From contig JACJYK010000001.1 in the NCBI GenBank assembly GCA_020636135.1, positions 310,001-374,000 of the forward strand: a stretch of 64,000 nt of DNA. Reading direction: 5' to 3'. This document shows, piece by piece, positions 43,370-52,169 of the stretch. Under the pieces are notes generated by a model. That model searched no databases. It had not been told where the DNA came from and saw only the letters and a program-made list of their open reading frames with translations. The position numbers and the translations under genes are program-made. How positions within the stretch are numbered: the stretch's first letter is position 1; every line of letters starts with the position of its first letter. This DNA comes from Lewinellaceae bacterium. GTDB taxonomy: Bacteria; Bacteroidota; Bacteroidia; Chitinophagales; Saprospiraceae.

Positions 43370-44425
43370 TCAGGAATAAAAGTCAATGACTTTCCGCCAC
43401 TGTTCTTTCAGATAGATAACCCGTGATCGATTGAGGTTACGGAACGAGGTGTGGAAAAAGCCGACGTGTTGCATCCAGGCATTGTTGTAGATCTTACTCA
43501 TATACCGGCTGCCGTGGTCTGCGAGCAGAACGACTACAACATCATCCTCACTGATCGAACTTTTGATCTTTTTTAAAGCTGCAAGCGCTGCTCCTGAGGA
43601 GTATCCGGCCAGGATTCCTTCTTTCTTGGCCAACCGTCGGGCCAGAAGTGCGCTTTCACGGTCAGTAACTTTCACGATTTCATCGATCATTTTGAAGTCG
43701 GTAGCTGAAGGGATGAAGTTTTTACCTACCGCTTCCAGCAAGTAAGGGTGGATATCCTCCTGGTTGTAAGTCCCCGTCTCATGATACTGCTGCAGGATGG
43801 ATCCGTAAGCATCAACGCCGATGACTTTGACCTGCGGATTCTGTTCCTTCAAATATTTGGCAGTACCGGTGATGGTGCCACCGGTTCCCATACTGGCGAT
43901 CAGATGGGTTACTTTACCCTCGGTCTGTTTCCAGACTTCTTTGCCGGTGGTGTGGTAATGCGCTTCGGTATTGTTGGCGTTGAAATATTGATTGATGTAG
44001 ATCGAATTCGGGGTGGCGGCGGCAATGGATGCGGCCTGGGAGTAATGTGATTCCGGATCATCGTAAGGCAAGCTCAGGGTCACTTTTACCTTGGCGCCCA
44101 TGGCCTCCATCAACTGGATTTTTTCCTTGGAGATCTTGTTCGGAACACAAAGGATGCAATTGTATCCCTTCACGGCGGCGACCATAGCCATACTAAACCC
44201 GGTATTACCGGAGGTGGCTTCAACGATGGTTCCTCCGGGTTTCAGCAGGCCTTCGTTTTCAGCTTTTTCAATGATAAACTTCGCTATTCGGTCTTTTGCG
44301 GAATGGCCCGGGTTCATCCCCTCCACTTTTCCAAGTACCAGGCCAGGTACATTCGCAGGTATACTTCTCAGTTGGATAAGAGGGGTATCACCGATAGCAT
44401 CCAGGATGGTTTTGTGGTAAAACAT
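43370..44425 (-). CDS. Cystathionine beta-synthase / cysteine synthase-like PLP enzyme
   Basis: A 351-residue fold-type-II PLP enzyme. The PLP Lys lies in NPGHSAKDRIAKFI, the substrate loop is ATSGNTGFSMAMVAA and the phosphate-binding glycines are in GTGGTITGTAKYLK. The C-terminal part LLADHGSRYMSKIYNNAWM is typical of cystathionine beta-synthases rather than CysK/CysM, which would make cystathionine from serine and homocysteine. The C-terminal pair of CBS (SAM-sensing) domains is absent, as in many bacterial forms. No partner cystathionine gamma-lyase gene is close. Cysteine synthase activity remains possible. Confidence 0.82.
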   Translation of the reverse strand: MFYHKTILDAIGDTPLIQLRSIPANVPGLVLGKVEGMNPGHSAKDRIAKFIIEKAENEGLLKPGGTIVEATSGNTGFSMAMVAAVKGYNCILCVPNKISKEKIQLMEAMGAKVKVTLSLPYDDPESHYSQAASIAAATPNSIYINQYFNANNTEAHYHTTGKEVWKQTEGKVTHLIASMGTGGTITGTAKYLKEQNPQVKVIGVDAYGSILQQYHETGTYNQEDIHPYLLEAVGKNFIPSATDFKMIDEIVKVTDRESALLARRLAKKEGILAGYSSGAALAALKKIKSSISEDDVVVVLLADHGSRYMSKIYNNAWMQHVGFFHTSFRNLNRSRVIYLKEQWRKVIDFYS

Positions 44426-44529
44426 ATTCGAATGATTTACATATTGGCTCGGTAAAGTTACCGAATTCCCAACAATTTAATGCATTCAAACGGTTCCGGC
44501 AAGCGGGTTACCAGGATGTTACGTAACAT

Positions 44530-44568
44530 AAAAAAAGCGGTACATGGGAATCACGTACCGCTTTTTTA
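44530..44568 (-). terminator. Terminator of the Cys-rich protein gene
   Basis: AAAAAAGCGGTAC pairs with GTACCGCTTTTTT around a 10-nt loop region. The symmetrical A- and T-runs make it a good intrinsic terminator in the minus direction, 15 bp after the stop of the Cys-rich protein gene. Confidence 0.8.
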
Positions 44569-44582
44569 TCGGTGCAGGATCG

Positions 44583-45101
44583 TTATTGCACCTTAGTTTT
44601 TTTACTGCTGGAGGTTCTCATTCCAGGCTTTATCTCGATGGATTGCGATGCTTTCAAGGATTGAGGTGCAGCCGAAGCTTCCGTCTTACCTGCGCAACAA
44701 CCAAGGGGGCAGGGTTTTTCAGCACATGGTTTGTCACACGGTTTATCACAAGATTTTGTTGCCATGGCAGTTTCAGATGTGGAAGCTTCCATGGCGGCAG
44801 GAGCAACATTAATGAATTGTTGCTTTTCTGCATCAAACTGGAGATCTACATAAGATACCGCACCGGACATCGGGCATACTTGTTTGCGGACAAACTGGGT
44901 CTGTCCATTGGCTTCATCTTTACGGACCTCAATGGTCTCATCCAGAGAAGCAAGGTGTACTGCCGACTTCAGATCTGTGTCTGATAATGAGGTTTGAACG
45001 GCTTTTGCCTGGCAGCAGGCTTTCTTCTGGGCACAGTTGGATTGTGCATTAAGGGCAAATGCCGCAAATCCTAGAAATAACAAAACCAAGGTTCTTTTCA
45101 T
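44583..45101 (-). CDS. Cys-rich secreted protein, possible metal binder
   Basis: About 172 residues. The signal peptide RTLVLLFLGFAAFALNAQ is followed by CAQKKACC and, near the C-terminus, CDKPCDKPCAEKPCPLGCC, giving a high Cys content. The middle part (FVRKQVCPMSGAVSYVDLQF) contains a further Cys. The protein is unknown to me; thiolate metal binding or disulfide-rich structure is suggested by composition only. The ATG at 45101 is preferred over one at 45155 because it opens the signal peptide and has an AAAGGAG ribosome-binding site 6 nt upstream, unusually strong for this window. It has its own terminator. Confidence 0.6.
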   Translation of the reverse strand: MKRTLVLLFLGFAAFALNAQSNCAQKKACCQAKAVQTSLSDTDLKSAVHLASLDETIEVRKDEANGQTQFVRKQVCPMSGAVSYVDLQFDAEKQQFINVAPAAMEASTSETAMATKSCDKPCDKPCAEKPCPLGCCAGKTEASAAPQSLKASQSIEIKPGMRTSSSKKTKVQ

Positions 45102-45308
45102 GGTAACTCCTTTTATTTTACGGTAAAATAATGCAAAAACCAGCAAGGTCATCATATCGGTAGGCGTTTAACAGACTTTTAAAACAAGAATTGTGCCTGT
45201 TAACATATTTAATGGGTGTCCTGTTCAGGTGTTGATGTGATAAAAGACCAGGTTTCTCAGGTGGTACATTACGGATTGCATCGCTCGTCCCTCGCTCGGC
45301 ATAACCAA

Positions 45309-47438
45309 TTATATGCCTTTCATCGTTAGGCTGATGCGTTTCCGGGCATGGTCGATGTCCAGGATTTTAACGGTGACCTGCTGCTGCAGGGACACAACCT
45401 CTTCGGGATGCTTGATGTAGCGGTCTGCCATCTGACTCAGGTGGACGAGACCACTTTCTTTGATGCCCAGGTCAATGAAGGCTCCGAACTGGGTGATGTT
45501 GTTGACAACTCCGGGCAGGACCATGCCGGGCTGAAGGTCATCGATGCTCCGGATATGGGCAGCGAATTCCGGTGGTGCGGCTTCACCCCGGGGATCAAGA
45601 CCCGGTTTTTCCAGTTCGTGGATGATATCTTTTAACGTTGGAAGCCCGACTTCCGAAGTGGCATAGCGATCCAGCGCCACGGATTTCAATTTGCCTGCGT
45701 CATGCAACAAACCATTCAGATCGGTATGCTGGTCGGAAGCCATCCTGCGTACCAGCTCATAGCGTTCCGGATGGACGCCGGTATTGTCAAGAGGGTTGGC
45801 GGCATCCCGGATCCGGAGGAATCCGGCACATTGCTCGTAAGCTTTCGGTCCCAGTTTCGCAACTTTCAGTAAGGTAGCCTTATCCCGGAAAGCACCGTGG
45901 TCCAGACGGTATTGTACGATATTTTCCGCGATGACCGATCCCAGTCCGGATACATAAGTGAGCAATTGCCGGCTGGCCGTATTGAGGTTGATACCGACCT
46001 GGTTGACGCAGTATTCCACTTCACGATCCAGCTTGTCTTTCAGCGCTTTCTGATTTACATCGTGCTGGTATTGACCTACACCGATTGATTTGGGGTCTAT
46101 TTTGATCAGCTCGGCCAGCGGATCTTTGAGTCGCCGCCCGATGCTGATGGCGCCCCGGACGGTCAGGTCAAGGTCCGGGAACTCTTCACGAGCCACTTCG
46201 GAGGCGGAATAAATGGAAGCGCCGCTTTCCGATACCAGGTAAATGCGTTCTCTCCACGATGGGTCGAGGCTTTGATGCAGCCAATCCAGGGTTTCCCGGC
46301 CGGCCGTGCCGTTCCCGATTGCGATGGCTTCTATGGCATAGCGGTCGATCCAGTGTCTTACGGCCTGAAATGCTTCGCTGGGATTGGACTGAGGCGGATG
46401 CGGGTAGATGGTGCCATGATGAAGGAAGGTCCCGTCCCGGTCGAGTAGGGCCACTTTACAGCCGGTCCGGAATCCCGGGTCGATGGCCAGGACGCGTCGT
46501 TCTCCTAAAGGAGCGGCAAGCAGCAAAGCACGCAAGTTCTGAGCGAAGATCTGGATGGCTTCCGTATCGGCTTTTTCTTTGGCTACATTTTTTAGTTCAT
46601 TTTCCAGGCTGGGCTGGAGCAGACGCTTATAGGCATCTTCCGCGGCTTTCCCGACCTGGGCGGCGCTTTCGCTACGGTTTTTACACACCCGGCGGTTCAG
46701 CTGATCCTGGGTCCTTTCTACATCGGGTTCGACATGGATGCGCAGGTAGCCTTCCTGCTCACCGCGCAGGATAGCCAGTAACCGGTGTGAGGGGATGGAG
46801 GCGAGCTTTTCAGAAAATTCAAAATAGTCCCGGTATTTCTGAGCGTCTTCTTCTTTACTTTTAACCAGTTTGCTGTGGATAAGGGCATGTCGCTGAAAGG
46901 TATCCCGCAGCCATCCCCGGAGGGTGGCGTCTTCGGAAATGCGCTCCGCCAGGATGTCCCGGGCCCCCTGCAAGGCTGCCTCGGCATCCGGTACGTCGCC
47001 TTTGATGTAAGGTTTGACCAGGCGATCCAGGTATTCATAGGTCTGTTTCCACAGTGCATCCGCCAGCGGCTCCAGGCCGAGTTCTTTGGCTTTGGTGGCG
47101 CGGGTTTTCCGCTTCACTTTAAAGGGCAGGTAGAGGTCTTCCAGGATAGCCGGATCCATCGTCTGCAGGATGGTGCGTTCCAGTTCCGGGGTGAGTTTCT
47201 CCTGATTGCGGATGGTATCCAGGATGAAGTCCTGCCGGTGAGTGATCTCATCGTACTGCTTTTTTAGCTCGGCGATGCGGGCGATTTCGGTTTCGTCGAG
47301 GCTGCCGGTCATCTCCTTGCGGTAGCGGGCGATGAAGGGGATGGTAGCACCCCCGCTGAGGAGTTCGAGGACTTTATCGATGCGGTGGGTGGGAAGTTGC
47401 ATTAGAGCGTTGATGTAGGATGTGATGGATGGTCGCAT
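45309..47438 (-). CDS. tex: Tex family RNA-binding transcription accessory protein
   Basis: A 709-residue cytoplasmic nucleic-acid-binding protein, an orthologue of Tex/Spt6-core proteins that influence transcription and RNA turnover. The order of domains is the Tex N-terminal helical region (GGATIPFIARYRKEMTGSLD), the YqgF/RuvC-like domain (RVLAIDPGFRTGCKVALLD, AIAIGNGTAGRETLDWL), helix-hairpin-helix repeats (LNTASRQLLTYVSGLGSVIA), the HHH_9 region and a C-terminal S1 domain (GVVNNITQFGAFIDLGIKES, RISLTMKGI). Length and order are normal. The ATG at 47438 is preferred to 47465, whose nine extra residues are not conserved in style. Confidence 0.95.
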   Translation of the reverse strand: MRPSITSYINALMQLPTHRIDKVLELLSGGATIPFIARYRKEMTGSLDETEIARIAELKKQYDEITHRQDFILDTIRNQEKLTPELERTILQTMDPAILEDLYLPFKVKRKTRATKAKELGLEPLADALWKQTYEYLDRLVKPYIKGDVPDAEAALQGARDILAERISEDATLRGWLRDTFQRHALIHSKLVKSKEEDAQKYRDYFEFSEKLASIPSHRLLAILRGEQEGYLRIHVEPDVERTQDQLNRRVCKNRSESAAQVGKAAEDAYKRLLQPSLENELKNVAKEKADTEAIQIFAQNLRALLLAAPLGERRVLAIDPGFRTGCKVALLDRDGTFLHHGTIYPHPPQSNPSEAFQAVRHWIDRYAIEAIAIGNGTAGRETLDWLHQSLDPSWRERIYLVSESGASIYSASEVAREEFPDLDLTVRGAISIGRRLKDPLAELIKIDPKSIGVGQYQHDVNQKALKDKLDREVEYCVNQVGINLNTASRQLLTYVSGLGSVIAENIVQYRLDHGAFRDKATLLKVAKLGPKAYEQCAGFLRIRDAANPLDNTGVHPERYELVRRMASDQHTDLNGLLHDAGKLKSVALDRYATSEVGLPTLKDIIHELEKPGLDPRGEAAPPEFAAHIRSIDDLQPGMVLPGVVNNITQFGAFIDLGIKESGLVHLSQMADRYIKHPEEVVSLQQQVTVKILDIDHARKRISLTMKGI

Positions 47439-47534
47439 GACTTGATGCTTTCGATGGGGGCACAAGGTAGGAATTGCCTGTTGAATTATGCTGGTGATTC
47501 TAACATCTATAATCCCAATTTCACATCAATTGAT

Positions 47535-47542
47535 TATCTTTG
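47535..47542 (+). promoter_or_regulatory. -7 element of the tRNA-Arg gene
   Basis: TATCTTTG is a perfect TAnnTTTG box 11 nt upstream of the tRNA 5' end. A -33 TTG at the right distance is not evident. Confidence 0.55.
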
Positions 47543-47553
47543 CATCCCCAACG

Positions 47554-47628
47554 GGCCTCGTAGTATAATGGATAGTATACAGGTTTCCGGAACCTGCGGT
47601 CTAGGTTCGATCCCTAGCGAGGCTACCA
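47554..47628 (+). tRNA. tRNA-Arg (anticodon CCG)
   Basis: The full cloverleaf can be folded by eye. The acceptor stem GGCCTCG pairs with CGAGGCT (first pair G-U). The D arm starts GTAT with AATGGATA in the loop. The anticodon stem is CAGGT/ACCTG with loop TTCCGGA, giving anticodon CCG (codon CGG). The variable loop is short, and the T stem is CTAGG/CCTAG with loop TTCGATC. Discriminator A is followed by an encoded CCA at 47626-47628. Confidence 0.92.
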
Positions 47629-47636
47629 TGGAAAAT

Positions 47637-47670
47637 CAGGGCTTTGGTTTGCCAGGGCCCTGTTTTATTT
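47637..47670 (+). terminator. Terminator of tRNA-Arg
   Basis: CAGGGC pairs with GCCCTG, with an inner TGG/CCA stem, followed by TTTTATTT. This lies 9 nt after the CCA end. Confidence 0.75.
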
Positions 47671-47725
47671 AAGGACGTGACTTACTGAGTATATTTCGTC
47701 CAAACCTTACTAAAAAGTTGTACCA

Positions 47726-48703
47726 ATGTATGCACCCAAACATGTTAAGTCCCTTCTGACCGGGATAGGATTCCTGTTTATGACTAATTTTATGCTGGCC
47801 CAATCCCCAAGCTCATGTCCGGATATTGACTCCCATGACGGCTTTATGTGTTCAGACAGTACCGGAACCTGTGGTGTACCAGGATCAGGTATATGTAATT
47901 ACGAAGTGACGTATCGCTCGACATTTACCGGACAGGGAGGTAAGCCGGTTCATATTTTAATTACCGGATCGGACGGAATGATTTACTTTGATTCGTGTAC
48001 CACGGACTGGTCACCGGGGACAAATGTTCCCATCGGGCCCATTAAATTTCATGCTCCGTGCGGATTGACATTTTCAACCCGCTGGGTTGCATATACGGCC
48101 AGCAATGGTTCTTGCCAGGGATCAACCTGTGCTTCCGGATCATGTGACAATGCAGGCAATTGCGTGCCCAACCAGAGTTTACCCGTCGTATTGGTTTCTT
48201 TTGATGCCCGTTTTGAAGCAGACAGGGTCGTCCTGACCTGGCAGACGGCACAGGAATTAAACAATGATTATTTTGAATTGGAGCGGTCTGCAGACGGGAT
48301 ACATTTTGATCCCATACGGCGTATCCCCGGACAATCAAATTCCTACAAATCCGAAACCTATCAGTACGAGGACATGCGGTACTTTGAAGGCGATAATTAT
48401 TATCGCCTGAAGCAGTATGATCTTGACGGGACCAATACCCTGGCTTCGAATGTAATTTTCATCAATGCGGCGCAGCGCAATCAACTACAGGCGAAATACC
48501 TGGCCAGCAGAAAGATGCTGATCGTGGAAGGTGGAAATAGTATTCAAACCCGGATTTCCCTGTACAATGCCAGTGGAATTCAATGTTTGACCCAGGAAAT
48601 GAAAGGATCAACCCTGGAGATAAATCTGGATCAACTGCATCCTGGTATCTATTTTCTTTCAGACGATCAGGGACGGTTAAAGCAAAAGATCTTCGTGCGG
48701 TAA
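47726..48703 (+). CDS. Secreted protein with T9SS sorting domain, Cys-rich N-terminal region
   Basis: A 325-residue exported protein. The signal peptide is LLTGIGFLFMTNFMLAQ. The first mature part (about 28-150) is Cys-rich (CSDSTGTCGVPGSGIC, CQGSTCASGSCDNAGNC) and has no match I know. From about 152 onward, LPVVLVSFDARFEADRVVLT to DGTNTLASNVIFI is the beta-sandwich linker that commonly precedes sorting domains in Bacteroidota. The C-terminal 75 residues ending GIYFLSDDQGRLKQKIFVR form a type-A T9SS sorting domain. It is monocistronic in appearance. Its disulfide-rich head may be a small binding domain. Confidence 0.75.
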   Translation: MYAPKHVKSLLTGIGFLFMTNFMLAQSPSSCPDIDSHDGFMCSDSTGTCGVPGSGICNYEVTYRSTFTGQGGKPVHILITGSDGMIYFDSCTTDWSPGTNVPIGPIKFHAPCGLTFSTRWVAYTASNGSCQGSTCASGSCDNAGNCVPNQSLPVVLVSFDARFEADRVVLTWQTAQELNNDYFELERSADGIHFDPIRRIPGQSNSYKSETYQYEDMRYFEGDNYYRLKQYDLDGTNTLASNVIFINAAQRNQLQAKYLASRKMLIVEGGNSIQTRISLYNASGIQCLTQEMKGSTLEINLDQLHPGIYFLSDDQGRLKQKIFVR

Positions 48704-49192
48704 TAGAATTCCGGGAAATTCGAGTGTTATTCAGATCCTGTTCAATATTCTGATGGTTTGTCAGAATGAAGTACAGCTGTTTTGTGCTATCCAACGGGCA
48801 TCCCGATAGGGTGGCTGATGTGGTCATCGCATGTTCTCATCCGTTTTCTTTCTTATAGTTTCTTTGTTAAACAGAATACTACACTATCGTCGACAGTTAT
48901 TATTTCTCCATATTTTAAAGGTATCGAATTTTTCACCAATCCATTTCCGTCAGGTTTGTATCCCCTGTTTATATAAAGAATTTGTGCAGCACCGTAGTCT
49001 TTATATACTCCGAATCCAATCCCTGCATATTCTGAAATCTTTTTTATTATTTTTTCTGCTTCACCCATTAAGTCTTGATGTATTCGCTCATGCCTGCTAT
49101 TTTGACAGGGCGATGCCGGATCTGAAGAGCATGTATTAATATCCTGTGGCGACGCAGGTATTATGAATTATATTCAATAAGTTAAGTTAAAC
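48704..49192. other. Intergenic stretch holding a broken acetyltransferase gene
   Basis: Apart from the GNAT remnant at 48853-49068 nothing is recognisable. The stretch is A+T-richer than the surrounding genes and begins a 2-kb zone of small unknown genes. Confidence 0.4.
48853..49068 (-). pseudogene. C-terminal remnant of a GNAT acetyltransferase
   Basis: The 71 codons encode only the second half of a GNAT N-acetyltransferase: IGFGVYKDYGAAQILYINRG followed by YKPDGNGL, then a beta-hairpin with PLKYGEIITVDDSVVFCLTKKL. The acetyl-CoA motif A (RxxGxG/A) should come before. The same frame continues upstream of the ATG as ERIHQDLM, a possible degraded motif A, but soon loses similarity. A complete member has about 150-170 residues, so this is most likely a truncated, inactive gene. 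Confidence 0.5.
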
Positions 49193-49666
49193 TTATTCGC
49201 CTGATGAATCTATAATGACTTTCCCTCGGATATAGGCGACCACAATACCAAAAATGCCAAATTGGATTATATGAAAGGCTGCATTGATCAACCACGCGTC
49301 AAGCGGTCGAGTGTCCCTCGTCGCATAGAAGATTAAGAACAGGGGCAAGTACATAAATGTCCCTAGAATAATTCTATACTTAGTTCCTTCCCTGATTTTG
49401 TCTTCCTCATCAGATAACTTATCAAACAAATAGGAAAATAGAAATGAAGCGAGGAATAGTCCAAAAAAGATAAAAGGCAACAGTTGATTTTGTTCCGATG
49501 CTGGCCGATCCGCTTTTCCTGCCATTTTCTCTTCAAACAGACCATAAAAAGTGAGATCCATCAAGACATACATGATAAATATTACAACCGTGCTAAAAAT
49601 GAGTTTTTTTGTGTTCAAAAGCTTTCTTTTTTTTGGGTAACGTTTTGGGCGCGTATGCCGTCCCAC
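49193..49666 (-). CDS. Small membrane protein of unknown function
   Basis: 157 residues. A very basic N-terminus (GRHTRPKRYPKKRKLLNTKK) is followed by four hydrophobic segments at about 22-45, 63-85, 97-115 and 125-148, with an acidic DEEDK loop between the second and third. The positive-inside rule places the N-terminus in the cytoplasm. I do not recognise the family. Codon use is A+T-richer than in flanking housekeeping genes. Confidence 0.6.
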   Translation of the reverse strand: MGRHTRPKRYPKKRKLLNTKKLIFSTVVIFIMYVLMDLTFYGLFEEKMAGKADRPASEQNQLLPFIFFGLFLASFLFSYLFDKLSDEEDKIREGTKYRIILGTFMYLPLFLIFYATRDTRPLDAWLINAAFHIIQFGIFGIVVAYIRGKVIIDSSGE

Positions 49667-49814
49667 CAGGTTATCACTTCTCCTAAGTTACGATGTGTTT
49701 GTTGATTGTTTCATTTTCATCTTTACTAGTAGCTCTCTTTTAGACGGGATGGTCGTTATCGCGCCGTGTTAGCATCTGTTAAATAAATTCCTCTTTGATT
49801 TTTACATTCATATT

Positions 49815-50273
49815 TTACGATTTATCACCCTTAATTCTATCTAAGAAACTTATAGGACCTCTAGCTTCAATTGTCAATGCTTGATACTCTTGAAGGATTG
49901 GATCTTTCCGGATAATTTGTGTGTATTCATCAGTTTGGATTTCAATATCCCCTTCATTAGTTTCAATAATGTATTTTGTTATGCCTTCTTCGTAAACTTT
50001 TGATATATTATAAATTTCTATCCTGTTTGGAAATTCCAGTTCTATTTCAAATATGACCTTTGCTGGTTTGTGAAAAATTAATGTTGCTGGACTTATCCAA
50101 AATTTGTAAAAGTTATCTTTTTCATTAGGTTCGACCCACTTAAAGATATAGTCAATATCAAATTTAATATCCTCTTCAAATGATATAGCCCAGATTACAT
50201 TATCGTGCCATCCCATTTCATCGAAATCAAATTGATTCCAGACACGCTTCGATATTTGATAACTGTTTTCCAC
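49815..50273 (-). CDS. Hypothetical protein, DEMGWHDN motif
   Basis: 152 residues, acidic, without signal peptide or membrane segment. The start region FDFDEMGWHDNVIWAISFEE and the alternating beta pattern that follows resemble small single-domain proteins often found among immunity-type or stand-alone cytoplasmic proteins, but I cannot name the family. The gene is A+T-rich and isolated; no toxin partner is visible next to it. Confidence 0.55.
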   Translation of the reverse strand: MENSYQISKRVWNQFDFDEMGWHDNVIWAISFEEDIKFDIDYIFKWVEPNEKDNFYKFWISPATLIFHKPAKVIFEIELEFPNRIEIYNISKVYEEGITKYIIETNEGDIEIQTDEYTQIIRKDPILQEYQALTIEARGPISFLDRIKGDKS

Positions 50274-50393
50274 TCTGTCAGTTTATTCGATATTTGTTGA
50301 TTCTTCAATAAGCATTTGTTCAATTATCAATCTTAATTCGTAGAATAGTATTATGTCTTCCTTTTTTATTGGTCATTTTTATTCTCATTTCAA

Positions 50394-50606
50394 TTATTTA
50401 ATCATAGCTCTAATTTTCTCACCAAATTTGGCGAAGTCTTTTTGATCGATATTATATTCTTGCGGCGGAATATCTGATTTTTCGTAAAAAGCTTTGTGTT
50501 TGAAGTTGGCTTCAACTCTCAACAAGGCTAAAATATTCTCTTTCAAATCTATTTTTACATATTTGGCATTTCTGACTAATCCGATATGCAATTTGGATTT
50601 TGACAT
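50394..50606 (-). CDS. Small hypothetical protein
   Basis: 70 residues from the ATG at 50606: SKSKLHIGLVRNAKYVKIDL opens an alpha/beta-looking domain that ends QKDFAKFGEKIRAMIK. The frame is open back to 50723, but that part encodes the terminator of the SRPBCC gene, so the upstream start is rejected. The residues just before the ATG (GRPEKSYFKDLIK) look protein-like, so the gene may have lost its original 5' end. Family not recognised. Confidence 0.4.
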   Translation of the reverse strand: MSKSKLHIGLVRNAKYVKIDLKENILALLRVEANFKHKAFYEKSDIPPQEYNIDQKDFAKFGEKIRAMIK

Positions 50607-50651
50607 TTTTATTAAATCCTTAAAGTAGCTTTTTTCTGGTCTGCCACCAAG

Positions 50652-50695
50652 AAAAAAAAGCACCGTGCTGGTCGGGCTGGGTCTTCCCAGCACCG
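50652..50695 (-). terminator. Terminator of the SRPBCC gene
   Basis: On the minus strand CCGGTGCTGG pairs with CCAGCACGG (one bulged G), followed by TGCTTTTTTTT. It lies 45 nt after the stop of the SRPBCC gene. Confidence 0.65.
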
Positions 50696-50739
50696 GGGAG
50701 GATGGTGGAAGCGATGCGATCACCGTTTCTGCCCTGCTG

Positions 50740-51198
50740 CTATTTTTCTGCCAGCTCCTTCAGCTTTTGCAACGCCCTGGGCCAGGTGGAATTAAAATAA
50801 TCGAGGTAGTCTCCGTCTACATCGGTTTCTACGGTTACCGTGGTCTGGCCGTCCTGCTCATGGAACGAATAATTTTCCAGCCCGCCGGCCCATTTTTCAA
50901 CGTCGGGACCTTCTGTAATTTCATTTTCACCGTCCAGGATTCCGTAATGGCGAATGGACACAAACCGGAAAGGGATATTGTCGGCAATTTCCGATACCAT
51001 TCCGCCCCGGTTACCATTTTCGTCCGTTCCAATGAAGTAGATCTTCGACCCTTTTTCCCAGGTCCCTTCATAGGTTGAGGTGGGGTTAAATACCGCGGTC
51101 CATTGATTGTAGGAGTCTATAGCATTGATACCCAGCATCGTCTTGTAGACTTTATCCGCGGAGGCATTGATAACGATTTCGAATTGGATTTTTTTCAT
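50740..51198 (-). CDS. SRPBCC (AHSA1-like) domain protein
   Basis: A 152-residue START-like domain. It opens IQFEIVINASADKVYKTML, the usual first strand and helix, and ends with the long C-terminal helix FNSTWPRALQKLKELAEK. The helix-grip fold binds hydrophobic ligands or acts as a cochaperone; the specific role is unknown. The central GTDENGNRGGMVSEI strand pair matches the polyketide-cyclase-like subgroup. The gene has its own terminator. Confidence 0.82.
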   Translation of the reverse strand: MKKIQFEIVINASADKVYKTMLGINAIDSYNQWTAVFNPTSTYEGTWEKGSKIYFIGTDENGNRGGMVSEIADNIPFRFVSIRHYGILDGENEITEGPDVEKWAGGLENYSFHEQDGQTTVTVETDVDGDYLDYFNSTWPRALQKLKELAEK

Positions 51199-51255
51199 AT
51201 CGCAAAGTGATTGTAAATTTTTTTCTTGTCCCGGCGGACGGGTTCTTGCATACCA

Positions 51256-52017
51256 TCACCTGCCGGACAACTGCAATTCCTGCCGGATCATTTTGGTCAG
51301 CTCATTAATGGAAGACCTGATCTGGATCAGGTAATTATCGGCGGTAGACAGGGCTCCAAAAATATCTTTGCATTCTGCGACCAACTCGGCATAGTATTCT
51401 TTTAATTTTTCCGGATCAGCATGTCTGACCAGTTGAAATTCGGATGCTGAATTGTATTCTCCGATCTGACCAATCCTGGTCCGGATCAGTGTCCCCAGTT
51501 GGTAGTGGTATTTGTGATCGATGATGGCGTCGATGTTCTCATAGCGTTTGTACTGAAAATCGTACAGATTGATCAGCAATGACTTTATTCTTTCTGACTT
51601 TAGAATATCCATGCTGTTGTTGGTCGTGATTAATTCATAAACCCCGGTTTTTGGGAAGAAGCTCATCACTGCCCCGCTGAGGGCTCTGACCATCTGATCG
51701 ATTTCTTCCTGGGATCGGCCAGCCAAATATTGAGGCGAGTCGTTGGAAATTAATGCTTTTTGCGTTTGTAAACTCAGTGTGATTAAATCAATCGTTCGTT
51801 GCGCTTCCACGGAATCCTGAATCAGGGAGGTGAGCAGGTTGGTATAGATCTCCGTGGCTTTTTTCTGGTCTTTGCGGTCTTCGTTCCAGTTATTGATTTG
51901 GAGGGCAATCAGGATTCCTATCACCACCAGAATGATTTCACCGGTCGCATACTTTAGATACCGGGTTGTCTTGTTTTCAGTCAAAAGGCTTTCCCGGATT
52001 TTACGGAAGAACTTCAT
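51256..52017 (-). CDS. DUF6090 family membrane protein
   Basis: 253 residues from the ATG at 52017. The N-terminus FFRKIRESLLTENKTTRYLK, then YATGEIILVVIGILIALQIN and NWNEDRK, is the hallmark of DUF6090, a family found in Bacteroidota: a short basic region, one membrane helix and a long helical soluble domain (about 60-250). The function is unknown. An ATG at 52071 would add 18 residues not seen in typical members. The neighbours (SRPBCC, DUF5916) are not obviously linked. Confidence 0.75.
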   Translation of the reverse strand: MKFFRKIRESLLTENKTTRYLKYATGEIILVVIGILIALQINNWNEDRKDQKKATEIYTNLLTSLIQDSVEAQRTIDLITLSLQTQKALISNDSPQYLAGRSQEEIDQMVRALSGAVMSFFPKTGVYELITTNNSMDILKSERIKSLLINLYDFQYKRYENIDAIIDHKYHYQLGTLIRTRIGQIGEYNSASEFQLVRHADPEKLKEYYAELVAECKDIFGALSTADNYLIQIRSSINELTKMIRQELQLSGR

Positions 52018-52169
52018 TTTTGGTTCGTTATCGAATGCCTCAAGATTTGATCCAACTCCTGGATTATCCAATGCTATGTTAGGCTTTAGATTTCCAAGGA
52101 GGACAGAAGCTTATGGTAAGGTACTTTTTCTGCGCCAATTATTTGCAGCGGGTGAATCCAGGAATGGAT

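Noticed and set aside
50607..50723. N-terminal extension of the small hypothetical protein at 50394-50606
   Set aside because: The extension overlaps the intrinsic terminator of the upstream SRPBCC gene; kept only as a note.
47554..50740. Integrated element using tRNA-Arg as attachment site
   Set aside because: No integrase gene and no second copy of the tRNA 3' end (CTAGGTTCGATCCC) is visible downstream.
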